DNA of 64,000 bases, taken from positions 2,012,501 to 2,076,500 of the forward strand of contig NZ_CP146986.1 in the NCBI RefSeq assembly GCF_037126175.1, written 5' to 3'. Below, piece after piece: positions 9,171 to 17,831 of this stretch. Below the pieces are notes generated by a model. The model was given only the letters and a program-made list of their open reading frames with translations, searched no databases and was not told where the DNA came from. Made by a program: the position numbers and the translations under genes. The stretch's first letter is position 1; each line of letters starts with the position of its first letter. This stretch comes from Pseudomonas sp. RSB 5.4. Its GTDB lineage: Bacteria; Pseudomonadota; Gammaproteobacteria; Pseudomonadales; Pseudomonadaceae.

Positions 9171-10210
9171 AGCCCCGCCTTCTTATTATTGATCTCGGCG
9201 CCGTTTGGCTGCGTGGTGTGCACGCCGCCCTGCCCTGTAAGAATCAGATTACCGTCGCCGGCCGCCGTCACCGAGGACAGCGAGATGCGGTCCGGGCGGT
9301 TGAACACGCTGAAGGTTTCGCCGTTATCGCTGCTGCTGATGACCGAGCCGCCGTTGCCGACGATCACGATCGAGCCGTCGGCAAGCAGGGTCGCGCCGGA
9401 CAGACCGAACTCCAGCGCACCGCGCGCGGCCTTGAGTTCAACCTGCTGCCAGGTGCTGCCGAAGTCGGTGGAGCGATAGAGGTTGCCGCGCAGGCCATAC
9501 GCCAGAAGAGTCTGGGGTTGTGCGGTGCCGATTACACCGAACAGCGAGCCTTGATACGGGCCCTGGAGCTTTTCCCAGGTCTGGCCCCAGTCCGGGGAAC
9601 GGAACATGCTGCCCTGCTCGCCGACGATGAACAGCCCGGCGTCCTTGACGGCGGCGATGGCGTTGAGGTGGAACTGGTCCTGGTTGTCGAGGCGGTCACT
9701 GACGTCTTGCCAGTTCTTGCCGCCGTCGGTGGTTTCCAGCAGGGCGCCGTAGGCACCGACCGCCACACCGTGATTGACGTTCTGGAACCAGACGTCAAGC
9801 AGCGGCGCTTCGCGCTTGAGGTCTTCGAACTGTTTGCTCCAGGTCAGGCCGCCGTCTTCGCTGGCGAGGATCTGCGCGTCGTGGCCGACCGCCCAGCCGT
9901 GCTTGTCGTCGACGAAATACACCGCCGTCAGCAGTTGCCGGGTCGGCACCTTGGCCTGGGTCCAGGTCTTGCCCTGGTCGTCGGAATAGAGAATGTGCCC
10001 GCGATCACCCACCGCCACCAACCGGGTGCCGGCGTGGACGACATCGAGCATCAGGCTTTTTGCGGCTTTGGCCGATTCGGTGGAATACACCCCGTCGGCT
10101 GGCGCTTCAGCGGCCAGCACGGGTGCCGACAAGGCAGCACAGCCCAGCAGGGTGAGTGCTGTGGCCAGCAACGCGGTGTTGCGAAACGCCGGCGGGCGGC
10201 AACGACTCAT
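9167..10210 (-). CDS. YCF48/BNR-repeat periplasmic protein
   Basis: The 347-residue protein has a signal sequence (TALLATALTLLGCAALSAPVL, cleavage near residue 34). It then has repeated blade motifs of the type GKTW, GLTWSK, GKNWQD and GQTWEK spaced 40-60 residues apart, as in YCF48/HCF136 and other BNR-repeat propellers. It is coupled to the exporter gene downstream, so it probably works with that exporter in the periplasm. Homologues help assemble photosystem II in plants, but that job does not apply here. GGGGAAGG before the ATG is a good ribosome binding site. The exact role is unknown. Confidence 0.8.
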   Translation of the reverse strand: MSRCRPPAFRNTALLATALTLLGCAALSAPVLAAEAPADGVYSTESAKAAKSLMLDVVHAGTRLVAVGDRGHILYSDDQGKTWTQAKVPTRQLLTAVYFVDDKHGWAVGHDAQILASEDGGLTWSKQFEDLKREAPLLDVWFQNVNHGVAVGAYGALLETTDGGKNWQDVSDRLDNQDQFHLNAIAAVKDAGLFIVGEQGSMFRSPDWGQTWEKLQGPYQGSLFGVIGTAQPQTLLAYGLRGNLYRSTDFGSTWQQVELKAARGALEFGLSGATLLADGSIVIVGNGGSVISSSDNGETFSVFNRPDRISLSSVTAAGDGNLILTGQGGVHTTQPNGAEINNKKAGL

Positions 10211-10427
10211 AGACCTTCCCCTATTTATTATTGTTAGGCCATTCGGCCTTAGGGCGCCGCAAGGGTGCTCGTGGTGACTGACAGGTCACAAGCATAGCCG
10301 TGAAACCCGCAGTCCAGAGCGCCTTGGGAAGCTGGCTCATCCTATCGGGCTTTGGAAACGTCTGACAATCGGCGCCACGTTATCTTTTGTTAACCAAAAG
10401 CGGCCCCCTGTAACGAAGGAATTTCCC

Positions 10428-10518
10428 TGTGGGAGCGGGCTTGCTCGCGAATGCGTTGTGTCAGGCACCAGAGATGTCGACTGATCCACCGCTTTCGGGA
10501 GCAAGCCCCCTCCCACAG
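10428..10518. repeat. REP inverted pair with unequal arms
   Basis: The left arm is the usual TGTGGGAGCGGGCTTGCTCG. The right arm is the variant GGGAGCAAGCCCCCTCCCACA, so the pair combines two REP subtypes. The pair at 42377-42466 is similar on the right but has the variant on both sides. Confidence 0.85.
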
Positions 10519-10621
10519 GGTTCAATGGTGTTTGTGAGATTGGGGCTGGCGGTGAATACATGACCATTCGCCGGAGTGATGCGGCAAAAGTTATCGGGGG
10601 GGGACTTGCACGATCGGTATT

Positions 10622-10633
10622 ATGGTATACCAT
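10622..10633. promoter_or_regulatory. Operator ATGGTATACCAT (site 1 of a putative GntR regulon)
   Basis: This is a perfect 12-bp palindrome 40 bases before the DUF1185 start codon. The core GGTATACC has the GT/AC half-sites of FadR-subfamily operators. Near copies (10-11 of 12 bases) occur at 16453, 17805, 17820, 41633 and 41806, each before a related transcription unit. The likely binder is the GntR protein at 14688-15440. Confidence 0.7.
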
Positions 10634-10672
10634 CAGACGCACAGACACTCTTAATCCCCTACGGAGCAGCTC

Positions 10673-11263
10673 ATGAGTTTCGAAATTCGCAAGATCGTCA
10701 GCTATGTCGAAGAAACCTTCATCGAAGGCGGCAAGGCCACTGACAAGCCAGTGACCATGGTCGGCCTGGCCGTGGTGATGAAAAACCCGTGGGTCGGCAA
10801 CGGTTTCGTTGAGGATCTGAAACCGCAGATCCGCGCCAACTGCTTCGACCTCGGCGCAATGATGGTCGAGCGCCTGGTGGGCATCATCGGCGGTGCGGAC
10901 AAGATCGAGGCGTACGGCAAGGCTGCAGTGGTCGGCGCCGACGGCGAAATCGAACACGCCTCAGCGGTGATCCACACCCTGCGCTTCGGCAATCACTACC
11001 GCGAGGCGGTCAAGGCCAAGAGCTACCTGAGCTTCACCAACAAGCGCGGCGGCCCGGGCACTTCGATTCAGATCCCGATGATGCACAAGGACGACGAAGG
11101 CCAGCGCTCGCACTACATCACTCTGGAAATGCAGATCGAAGACGCGCCGCGTGCCGACGAAATCGTCGTGGTGCTCGGTTGCGCCGACGGTGGTCGCTTG
11201 CACCCGCGCATCGGCAACCGCTACATCGATCTGGAAGAACTGGCCGCCGAAAAAGCCCAGTAA
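10673..11263 (+). CDS. DUF1185 'amino acid synthesis' family protein
   Basis: The 196-residue protein begins MSFEIRKIVSYVEETFIEGG and contains EAVKAKSYLSFTNKRGGPGT and GCADGGRLHPRIGNR. These match the DUF1185 family, whose biochemical function is not established; the common name 'amino acid synthesis protein' is not backed by a known reaction. A related structure is said to have a chorismate-mutase-like trimeric fold (from memory). It is the first gene of an operon behind operator site 1 and is followed after 31 bases by an alpha/beta hydrolase. An enzymatic or carrier role in the catabolic pathway is inferred. Confidence 0.75.
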   Translation: MSFEIRKIVSYVEETFIEGGKATDKPVTMVGLAVVMKNPWVGNGFVEDLKPQIRANCFDLGAMMVERLVGIIGGADKIEAYGKAAVVGADGEIEHASAVIHTLRFGNHYREAVKAKSYLSFTNKRGGPGTSIQIPMMHKDDEGQRSHYITLEMQIEDAPRADEIVVVLGCADGGRLHPRIGNRYIDLEELAAEKAQ

Positions 11264-11294
11264 TCACAATAAAAAGGCATTGCAGGAGCGCTCC

Positions 11295-12128
11295 ATGATT
11301 CGGCTCACCGCTGAACTCACCCCGGCTGGCACCAGTTACCTGGCGACCGGCCAAGGCCAGCCCGTGGTCTTGATCCACGGCGTGGGCCTGAACAAAGAAA
11401 TGTGGGGCGGCCAGATCGTTGGCCTGTCTGCCCAATACCAGGTGATCGCCTACGACATGCTCGGCCACGGCGCGAGCCCGCGCCCGGCCAGCGGCACCGG
11501 CCTGCTCGGTTATGCCGATCAGTTGCTGGAGCTGCTCGATCACCTGAATCTGCCCCATGCAGCGGTGATCGGTTTCTCCATGGGCGGGCTGGTGGCGCGG
11601 GCGTTTGCCCTGCACTATCCGGAGCGCCTGCAAAGCCTGGTGGTACTGAACAGCGTGTTCAACCGCAGCGAGGAGCAACGTGCCGGGGTCATTGCACGCA
11701 CCGCTCAAGCTGCCGAACACGGGCCGGACGCCAACGCCGAAGCGGCGCTGTCACGCTGGTTCAGCCGTGAATATCAGGCGGCCAACCCGGCGCAGATCGC
11801 GGCCATTCGCCAGACCCTGGCCGGCAACGATCCGCAGGGTTACCTGACCACCTACGAATTGTTCGCGACCCAGGACATGTACCGCGCCGACGACCTCGGC
11901 AGCATTCAGGCGCCGACGCTGATCGCCACCGGCGAACTCGACCCCGGGTCCACCCCGGAAATGGCCGAGCAACTGGCCCGACGCATCCCCGGCGCGAAGG
12001 TTGCGGTGCTGCCCGAGCAACGGCATATGATGCCGGTAGAGTCGCCGCGGCTGGTCAACCAGACGTTGCTGGAATTTCTCGAATTCGCACACTCCCGACA
12101 AAATCAAATAAAGGGGATCGTTGCATGA
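11295..12128 (+). CDS. Alpha/beta-fold hydrolase (RutD-like)
   Basis: The 277-residue protein has the alpha/beta hydrolase layout: oxyanion region HGVGLNKEMW (about residues 29-37), nucleophile S95 in GFSMGG, an acid in ATGELDPGSTPE, and catalytic H244 in EQRHMMPVE. The ATG at 11295 follows GCAGGAGCG, a good ribosome binding site. Its stop overlaps the aldehyde dehydrogenase start (ATGA at 12125). Together with a flavin reductase and an LLM monooxygenase in the same putative regulon, it resembles RutD of pyrimidine ring breakdown, which speeds hydrolysis of an intermediate. The substrate is not known. Confidence 0.8.
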   Translation: MIRLTAELTPAGTSYLATGQGQPVVLIHGVGLNKEMWGGQIVGLSAQYQVIAYDMLGHGASPRPASGTGLLGYADQLLELLDHLNLPHAAVIGFSMGGLVARAFALHYPERLQSLVVLNSVFNRSEEQRAGVIARTAQAAEHGPDANAEAALSRWFSREYQAANPAQIAAIRQTLAGNDPQGYLTTYELFATQDMYRADDLGSIQAPTLIATGELDPGSTPEMAEQLARRIPGAKVAVLPEQRHMMPVESPRLVNQTLLEFLEFAHSRQNQIKGIVA

Positions 12129-13606
12129 CACTCGCACGCTTCCAGATGTGCATCGGCGGAGAATGGGTCGACGCCCTCTCCGGCAAGACCTTCGAAAGCC
12201 TCAACCCGGCCAGCGCGCAAGCCTGGGCCGAACTGCCCGACGCCGATGAAGCCGATGTCGAACGCGCCGTGCAAGCCGCACAAACGGCATTCGACAGCCC
12301 GGCCTGGCGCGGCCTCACCGCCACCGCTCGCGGCAAGCTGCTGCGGCGTCTCGGTGACCTGATCGCGGACAACAAGGAACAACTGGCGCAGCTGGAAAGC
12401 CGCGACAACGGCAAACTGATCCGCGAAACCCGTGGTCAGGTCGGTTATCTGCCGGAGTTCTTCCACTACACCGCAGGCTTGGCCGACAAGCTTGAAGGCG
12501 GCACCCTGCCGCTGGACAAGCCCGACCTGTTTGCCTACACCGTGCACGAAGCGATGGGTGTGGTCGCCGCGATCATTCCGTGGAACAGCCCGCTGTACCT
12601 GACCGCGATCAAACTGGCCCCGGCCCTCGCCGCCGGCAACACCATTGTGATCAAGCCGTCCGAACACGCTTCGGCGACCATCCTTGAGCTGGCGCGACTG
12701 GCGCTGGAAGCCGGGATTCCGCCGGGCGTGGTCAACGTCGTCACCGGTTACGGCCCGAGCACCGGCGCCGCCCTCACCCGCCATCCGCTGATCCGCAAGA
12801 TCGCCTTCACCGGCGGCGCGGCCACGGCCCGGCACGTGGTGCGCAGCAGCGCCGAAAACTTCGCCAAACTGTCGCTGGAACTGGGCGGCAAGTCGCCGAA
12901 CATCATCTTCGCCGACGCCGATCTGGACAGCGCGATCAACGGCGCAATCGCCGGGATTTATGCGGCCTCCGGTCAGAGTTGCGTGTCCGGCTCACGCCTG
13001 CTGGTGCAGGACGAAATCTACGACGAGTTCGTCAACCGCCTGGTCGAACGCGCCCAGCGCATCCGCATCGGCAACCCGCAGGAGGACCACAGCGAAATGG
13101 GTCCGATGGCTACTGCGCAGCAACTGGCGGTGGTCGAAGGTCTGGTGGCCGATGCCATCGCTGAAGGTGCGCGGTTGCGCACCGGCGGCAAGCGTCCGGC
13201 GGATCTGGGTGACGGCTGGTTCTACGAGCCGACGCTGTTCGAGTGCGACCGCAACTCGATGAAGATCATGCAGGAAGAGGTCTTCGGCCCGGTGGCTTCA
13301 GTGATTCGCTTTAAAGACGAGGCCGAGGCGCTGGCAATCGCCAACGATTCGCAGTTCGGCCTCGCCGCCGGCATCTGGACCCGCGATCTGGGCCGTGCCC
13401 ATCGCCTGGCGCGCGACGTGCGTTCGGGGATCATCTGGGTCAATACCTACCGTGCAGTGTCGGCGATGGCGCCGATCGGCGGCTTCAAGAACAGTGGCTA
13501 TGGACGCGAAAGCGGCATCGATTCGGTGCTGGCCTACACCGAACTGAAAACGGTGTGGATCAATCTCTCTCAGGCCCCGATGCCTGATCCGTTTGTGATG
13601 CGCTAG
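12125..13606 (+). CDS. NAD(P)-dependent aldehyde dehydrogenase
   Basis: The 493-residue protein has the full aldehyde dehydrogenase set: IPWNSPLYLTAIKLAPALAA, the cofactor region IVIKPSEHAS, FTGGAATAR, the general base Glu in LELGGKSP, catalytic C286 in GQSCVSG, and EVFGPVASV. The length is normal. It overlaps the alpha/beta hydrolase gene by 4 bases and is followed after 12 bases by a flavin reductase, so the genes form one operon. It should oxidise an aldehyde or semialdehyde made by the pathway to the acid in the cytosol. The exact aldehyde is unknown. Confidence 0.9.
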   Translation: MTLARFQMCIGGEWVDALSGKTFESLNPASAQAWAELPDADEADVERAVQAAQTAFDSPAWRGLTATARGKLLRRLGDLIADNKEQLAQLESRDNGKLIRETRGQVGYLPEFFHYTAGLADKLEGGTLPLDKPDLFAYTVHEAMGVVAAIIPWNSPLYLTAIKLAPALAAGNTIVIKPSEHASATILELARLALEAGIPPGVVNVVTGYGPSTGAALTRHPLIRKIAFTGGAATARHVVRSSAENFAKLSLELGGKSPNIIFADADLDSAINGAIAGIYAASGQSCVSGSRLLVQDEIYDEFVNRLVERAQRIRIGNPQEDHSEMGPMATAQQLAVVEGLVADAIAEGARLRTGGKRPADLGDGWFYEPTLFECDRNSMKIMQEEVFGPVASVIRFKDEAEALAIANDSQFGLAAGIWTRDLGRAHRLARDVRSGIIWVNTYRAVSAMAPIGGFKNSGYGRESGIDSVLAYTELKTVWINLSQAPMPDPFVMR

Positions 13607-13618
13607 GAGTCCTGCGAC

Positions 13619-14104
13619 ATGATCGAACCCGGCATTTACAAAGACGTCATGAGCTCGTTTCCGTCCGGGGTCACGGTGGTCACCACCCTCGACCCGGAGG
13701 GCGCCATCGTCGGCATCACCGCCAGCGCCTTCAGCGCGCTGTCGATTGATCCGGCGCTGGTGCTGTTCTGCCCCAACTACGCTTCCGACACCTACCCGGT
13801 GCTGCGCGACAGCAAGAAATTCGCAATCCATTTGCTGTCCGCCGACCAGACCGCCGAGGCCTACGCTTTCGCCGGTAAAGGCAAGGACAAGGCCAAGCAC
13901 ATCGAGTGGCATTTGAGCGAACTCGGTAACCCGATCCTCGCCAAGGCCACGGCGATCATCGAGTGCGAGTTGTGGCGTGAATACGACGGTGGTGATCACG
14001 CGATCATCGTAGGCGCGGTGAAGAACCTGATTCTGCCCGAACAGCCGGTGACGCCGATGATTTATCACAAGGGCAAGCTCGGACCTTTGCCGACATTGTC
14101 CTGA
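13619..14104 (+). CDS. Flavin reductase family protein (first copy)
   Basis: The 161-residue protein matches the short-chain flavin reductases that feed reduced FMN to two-component monooxygenases (HpaC and RutF group). SSFPSGVTVVTT near the N-terminus and GITASAFSALSIDPALVLFC bind flavin. GDHAIIVGAVKNL carries the conserved histidine. It is closely similar over its whole length to the protein at 41868-42353. TAGGAG is the ribosome binding site. No flavin monooxygenase lies in this operon; the only LLM enzyme in the window is next to the second copy at 42508. Confidence 0.88.
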   Translation: MIEPGIYKDVMSSFPSGVTVVTTLDPEGAIVGITASAFSALSIDPALVLFCPNYASDTYPVLRDSKKFAIHLLSADQTAEAYAFAGKGKDKAKHIEWHLSELGNPILAKATAIIECELWREYDGGDHAIIVGAVKNLILPEQPVTPMIYHKGKLGPLPTLS

Positions 14105-14122
14105 TGGATACACACGTCCCCA

Positions 14123-14212
14123 TGTGGGAGCGGGCTTGCTCGCGAATGCGGTGGATCATTCAACATTGATGTCGACTGACACGACGCCTTCGCGAGCAAG
14201 CCCGCTCCCACA
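14123..14212. repeat. REP inverted pair inside an operon
   Basis: A standard REP pair sits in the 135-base gap between the flavin reductase and the CMD-family gene, although both look like members of one operon. It could cause partial termination or mRNA protection and so alter downstream expression. Confidence 0.9.
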
Positions 14213-14239
14213 AGGAGAACCAGGGTGACAGGAGGAATG

Positions 14240-14629
14240 ATGAGTAATGACAAGTACGAAAAAGGCCTGAAGATCCGCACCCAGGTGCTGGGCGAAGCCT
14301 ACGTGCAGCGTTCAATAGAGAACGCCGACGACTTCACCCGTCCATTGCAGGAGATGGTCACCGAATACTGCTGGGGCCATGTCTGGGGGCGTGAGGGTTT
14401 GTCGCTCAAGGAGCGCAGCATGATCAACCTGGCGATGATCTCGGCGCTCAACCGCCCGCACGAACTCAAGCTGCATGTGCGCGGCGCCTTGCGTAACGGC
14501 CTGAGTCGTGAGCAAATACGCGAAATTCTGCTTCAGGTCGGTATTTATTGCGGCGTCCCGGCAGCCGTGGACAGTTTCCGGCTCGCCCGTGAAGCCTTCG
14601 CCGAAGCCGACGCCGAGGCCTCCAGTTAA
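14240..14629 (+). CDS. Carboxymuconolactone decarboxylase (CMD)-family protein
   Basis: The 129-residue helical protein contains EYCWGHVWGREGLSLKERSM and LLQVGIYCGVPAAVDSF, typical of CMD and AhpD-like proteins. Family members decarboxylate 4-carboxymuconolactone or act as small redox proteins. No other protocatechuate-pathway gene is near, so the decarboxylase label should not be read as a pathway. AGGAGG at 14230-14235 favours the ATG at 14240 over the ATG at 14237. It lies between the flavin reductase and the GntR regulator. Confidence 0.75.
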   Translation: MSNDKYEKGLKIRTQVLGEAYVQRSIENADDFTRPLQEMVTEYCWGHVWGREGLSLKERSMINLAMISALNRPHELKLHVRGALRNGLSREQIREILLQVGIYCGVPAAVDSFRLAREAFAEADAEASS

Positions 14630-14687
14630 CCCCTCGGCTGTTTTGATGCCCGTCTGGCATGGACAGCCACAGTAAAGAGCGGACCCC

Positions 14688-15440
14688 ATGAAACGCCAGC
14701 CACTCGACGACAGCTTCAAGGTCAATCGCAACCCCGTTACCCTGCGCGAAATCGTGCTGGATAAACTGCGTAGCGCGATCATGAATTTCCAGCTCATGCC
14801 CGGTGATCGTCTGGTGGAGCGCGATCTGTGCGATCGCCTCGGTGTCAGCCGTACATCGGTGCGCGAAGCCTTGCGTCACCTGGAGTCCGAAGGTCTGGTC
14901 GAGTTCGCCGATGCCAAAGGCCCACGGGTGGCGATCATCACCCTCGCCGATGCGGTCGACATCTACGAGCTGCGCTGCGTGCTCGAAGGCCTGATCGTCC
15001 AGTTGTTCACCCTGCGCGCCAAGGCCAAGGACATCAAGGCCCTGGAAAAAGCCCTCGACGAGAACCGCAAGGCACTCAAGGACGGCGAACTGCAACAGGT
15101 GATCGACTCGGTGCAGGGTTTCTACGACGTGCTGCTCGAAGGCTCGGGCAACCATGTCGCGGCCACTCAACTGCGCCAGTTGCAGGCACGCATCAGCTAC
15201 CTGCGGGCGACTTCGGTGTCCCAGGAAAACCGTCGCGGCGCGAGTAATCAGGAAATGGAAAAGATGGTCGAGGCGATCAAGAGCGGTGATGCGCTGGCGG
15301 CGCATCAGGCCTGCGTCGATCACGTGCGCGCCGCGGCCGCCGTGGCCCTCGATTACCTCAAGCGCAAACAGGAAGAGACCGGCGCGACGCCGAACATCAC
15401 CCTGCCGATCGCGCTGAAAGAACCGCGCATAGGTCACTGA
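14688..15440 (+). CDS. GntR/FCD-type transcriptional regulator of the flavin regulon (putative)
   Basis: The 250-residue protein has a GntR winged helix (about residues 18-85, with LCDRLGVSRTSVREALRHLE) and a helical FCD domain (YELRCVLEGLIVQLF onwards). It lies inside the catabolic operon, 2 bases before the Nudix gene. It is the only GntR protein in this locus, and FCD-type regulators bind GT/AC palindromes. It is therefore the best candidate to bind the ATGGTATACCAT-like sites before five units. No such site lies directly before the gene itself; it would be controlled from site 1. Regulon membership is inference from the sites. Confidence 0.85.
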   Translation: MKRQPLDDSFKVNRNPVTLREIVLDKLRSAIMNFQLMPGDRLVERDLCDRLGVSRTSVREALRHLESEGLVEFADAKGPRVAIITLADAVDIYELRCVLEGLIVQLFTLRAKAKDIKALEKALDENRKALKDGELQQVIDSVQGFYDVLLEGSGNHVAATQLRQLQARISYLRATSVSQENRRGASNQEMEKMVEAIKSGDALAAHQACVDHVRAAAAVALDYLKRKQEETGATPNITLPIALKEPRIGH

Positions 15441-15441
15441 C

Positions 15442-16005
15442 ATGTTCAGCCCGAGCTTTTGCCCGAAATGCGGTGGCCCTGACCTCGGTCAGCAGGTACC
15501 GCCGGGCGATACGCACGAGCGCCTGATGTGCCGCGGCTGCGGCTACATCCACTACGTCAATCCGAAGATCATCGCCGGCTGCATTATCGAGCAGGACGGC
15601 AAATACCTCTTGTGCCAACGGGCGATCCCCCCGCGTCCGGGCACCTGGACACTGCCGGCCGGCTTCATGGAAAGCGGCGAAACCACCGAGCAGGCGGCGC
15701 TGCGTGAAGTCTGGGAAGAAAGCGGCGTGCGCGCGGAAATCGTCTCGCCCTACTCGATTTTCAGCGTGCCGAAGATCAGCGAGGTGTACATCATCTTCCG
15801 CGCCCTCGCGCTGGAGATCACCGGCCAGTTCGGCCCTGAGACCATGGACTACAAGTTCTTCGCCCCCGAAGACATTCCGTGGGACAAGATCTATTACCCG
15901 GCGATCCGGCAGATCCTCGAGCGCTATATCGAGGAGCGTCAGGCCGGGGTGTATGGGATCTATATGGGCAATGATGACAGCGGGAAAATCCACTTTATCC
16001 GCTAA
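15442..16005 (+). CDS. Zinc-ribbon Nudix hydrolase, possibly FAD pyrophosphatase
   Basis: The 187-residue protein has an N-terminal zinc ribbon (CPKCGG and CRGCGY, residues 8-34). A complete Nudix box follows: GFMESGETTEQ then AALREVWEESGV, with all the conserved Gly, Arg and Glu residues. The arrangement and local sequence recall plant chloroplast NUDX23-type FAD pyrophosphatases (comparison from memory). Such an enzyme splits FAD to FMN and AMP. Other genes of the putative regulon need FMN (flavin reductases, LLM monooxygenase) or make a riboflavin precursor, so a flavin substrate is attractive but unproven. It starts 2 bases after the GntR stop. Confidence 0.8.
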   Translation: MFSPSFCPKCGGPDLGQQVPPGDTHERLMCRGCGYIHYVNPKIIAGCIIEQDGKYLLCQRAIPPRPGTWTLPAGFMESGETTEQAALREVWEESGVRAEIVSPYSIFSVPKISEVYIIFRALALEITGQFGPETMDYKFFAPEDIPWDKIYYPAIRQILERYIEERQAGVYGIYMGNDDSGKIHFIR

Positions 16006-16021
16006 CGATCACCGACGCCCC

Positions 16022-16111
16022 TGTGGGAGCGGGCTTGCTCGCGAATGCGGTCAATCATTCAACATTTCTATCGACTGACACGACGCCTTCGCGAGCAAGC
16101 CCGCTCCCACA
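16022..16111. repeat. REP inverted pair (REPIN)
   Basis: A standard REP pair separates the convergent Nudix and DUF1330 genes. Confidence 0.9.
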
Positions 16112-16129
16112 GGGGATTTGGGATGTTGC

Positions 16130-16426
16130 TTAAAGTGGAGCAATGCCCTCGACAATGACGATCTCCGCCCTCGCCCATTCCTCGCGATAACGTTTCGCCT
16201 CCTGATACGCCGCCGAGTGGTAGCACGCCAGCGCCTGCTCGTAGCTCTCGAACTCGATCACCACGCTACGCTGAGGCGTAGCCCTGCCCTCCACCGCCTG
16301 GCTGCGCCCGCCCCTGGCCAGAAACTTGGCGCCGAATTCGGCAAACGCCTTCGGTGCGCGCTGGGTGTATTGGCTGTAGTGCTCGGCATCGTCGACATCC
16401 ACGTGGGCAATCCAGTACGCCTTCAT
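16130..16426 (-). CDS. DUF1330 protein (dimeric alpha/beta barrel)
   Basis: The 98-residue protein begins MKAYWIAHVDVDDAEHYSQY and contains RSVVIEFESYEQALACYHS and YQEAKRYRE. This is the DUF1330 signature, a small ferredoxin-like fold that usually dimerises. The function of the family is not settled. It is divergent from the RibB-type gene, and operator site 2 (16453-16464) lies between the two starts, so it probably belongs to the same regulon. Confidence 0.8.
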   Translation of the reverse strand: MKAYWIAHVDVDDAEHYSQYTQRAPKAFAEFGAKFLARGGRSQAVEGRATPQRSVVIEFESYEQALACYHSAAYQEAKRYREEWARAEIVIVEGIAPL

Positions 16427-16452
16427 AGTGACCTCTTTGTTGATTTTGTATT

Positions 16453-16464
16453 ATGGTATACCAA
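16453..16464. promoter_or_regulatory. Operator ATGGTATACCAA (site 2)
   Basis: It matches 11 of the 12 bases of site 1. It lies between the divergent DUF1330 gene (start 16426) and RibB-type gene (start 16495), 30 bases before the latter, and could repress both. Confidence 0.65.
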
Positions 16465-16494
16465 TATATTTCCAACAAACCCTGAGAGTCCAGC

Positions 16495-17604
16495 ATGGCC
16501 TTCAACAGCATCGAAGAAATCCTCGAAGATTATCGCCTCGGCAAAATGGTCCTGCTGGTCGATGACGAAGATCGGGAAAACGAAGGCGACCTGCTGCTGG
16601 CCGCCGACTGCTGCACACCCGAGGCGATCAGCTTCATGGCGCGTGAGGCGCGCGGGCTGATTTGCCTGACACTGACCGACGAACACTGCCAGCGCCTGGG
16701 CCTTGAGCAAATGGTGCCGAGCAACGGCAGCGTGTTCAGCACCGCGTTTACCGTGTCGATTGAAGCGGCAGTCGGCGTCACCACCGGCATCTCTGCGGCT
16801 GACCGCGCGCGAACGGTCGCTGCCGCGGTGGCGAAAGACGCCCGTGCTGAAGACCTGGTGCAACCCGGGCACATCTTCCCGCTGCGCGCCAAGGAAGGCG
16901 GCGTGCTGACCCGCGCCGGCCACACCGAGGCCGGATGCGATCTGGCGCGCCTCGCCGGTTTCACCCCGGCCTCGGTGATCGTCGAGGTGATGAACGATGA
17001 CGGCACCATGGCTCGCCGGCCCGATCTGGAAGTGTTTGCGCGCAAGCACGGGATCAGGATCGGCACCATCGCTGACCTGATCCACTACCGTCTGAGCACC
17101 GAGCACACCATTGAACGCATCGGCGAGCGTGAACTGCCGACGGTGCATGGCACTTTCCGTTTGATCACTTTCGAAGACCGCATCGAGGGTGGCGTGCACA
17201 TGGCGATGGTCATGGGCGATCTGCGTCGCGAAGAGCCGACGCTGGTGCGCGTGCATGTGATCGATCCGCTGCGTGATCTGGTCGGCGCCGAATACAGCGG
17301 GCCGAGCAACTGGACGCTGTGGGCGGCGCTGCAGCGGGTCGCGGCTGAAGGGCACGGGGTTGTGGTGGTGTTGGCCAATCATGAATCGTCCCAGGCGCTG
17401 CTGGAGCGCGTGCCGCAATTGACCCAGCCGCCGCGACAGTTCAGTCGTTCGCAATCGCGGATTTATTCGGAGGTCGGTACCGGGGCGCAGATTCTGCAGA
17501 ACCTGGGGGTGGGCAAGCTGCGGCATCTGGGGCCGCCACTCAAATATGCGGGGCTGACCGGGTATGACCTGGAGGTGGTAGAGAGTATCCCCTTCAGCGA
17601 ATAA
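16495..17604 (+). CDS. RibB-type 3,4-dihydroxy-2-butanone 4-phosphate synthase with degenerate RibA-like domain
   Basis: The N-terminal half (about residues 1-200) is a RibB domain: [16 protein letters not shown] (acidic metal-binding loop), [17 protein letters not shown] and [20 protein letters not shown]. It would make the four-carbon riboflavin precursor from ribulose 5-phosphate. The C-terminal half resembles GTP cyclohydrolase II, but the zinc-binding cysteine cluster is missing. Around [20 protein letters not shown] no Cys is seen where RibA has CLTGD and CDCG. It is thus probably a RibB enzyme with an inactive second half. Its place behind operator site 2, with flavin-using genes, suggests an inducible extra copy for flavin supply. 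Confidence 0.85.
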   Translation: MAFNSIEEILEDYRLGKMVLLVDDEDRENEGDLLLAADCCTPEAISFMAREARGLICLTLTDEHCQRLGLEQMVPSNGSVFSTAFTVSIEAAVGVTTGISAADRARTVAAAVAKDARAEDLVQPGHIFPLRAKEGGVLTRAGHTEAGCDLARLAGFTPASVIVEVMNDDGTMARRPDLEVFARKHGIRIGTIADLIHYRLSTEHTIERIGERELPTVHGTFRLITFEDRIEGGVHMAMVMGDLRREEPTLVRVHVIDPLRDLVGAEYSGPSNWTLWAALQRVAAEGHGVVVVLANHESSQALLERVPQLTQPPRQFSRSQSRIYSEVGTGAQILQNLGVGKLRHLGPPLKYAGLTGYDLEVVESIPFSE

Positions 17605-17627
17605 CTCCACAGAACACCACGCTCCCC

Positions 17628-17717
17628 TGTGGGAGGGGGCTTGCTCCCGAAGGCGCCGTATCAGTCGACATCAATGTTGAATGACCCAACGCATTCGCGA
17701 GCAAGCCCGCTCCCACA
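17628..17717. repeat. REP inverted pair (mixed arms)
   Basis: The left arm is TGTGGGAGGGGGCTTGCTCC and the right arm is the standard GCGAGCAAGCCCGCTCCCACA. It follows the RibB-type gene. Confidence 0.88.
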
Positions 17718-17804
17718 AGGGGTTTTGCGTTTCAGCCCCATTTCCTCGAACGACAAAAAATGGCTCCGCCAGATAACCGGTAAGGCAAAGTGCTTGCACA
17801 AAGT

Positions 17805-17831
17805 TTGGAATACCATAATATGATATTCCAT
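17805..17831. promoter_or_regulatory. Double operator before the ABC transporter (site 3)
   Basis: TTGGAATACCAT (17805-17816) and ATGATATTCCAT (17820-17831) each match 10 of 12 bases of site 1 and are 15 bases apart centre to centre. Together they form a larger inverted repeat with arms TGGAATA and TATTCCA. The pair lies about 95 bases before the transporter start. Confidence 0.55.

Larger units (their letters stand above)
10211..10672. other. Intergenic stretch with a REP pair and one operator
   Basis: This gap holds a mixed REP pair (10428-10518) and, near its right end, the palindrome ATGGTATACCAT (10622-10633). No ORF, tRNA or other RNA could be supported in the rest. Confidence 0.6.

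Noticed and set aside
14240-14629. Evidence for a protocatechuate pathway from the CMD-family protein
   Set aside because: No pcaGH, pcaB or pcaD gene is nearby; the CMD fold is used by many unrelated small proteins.
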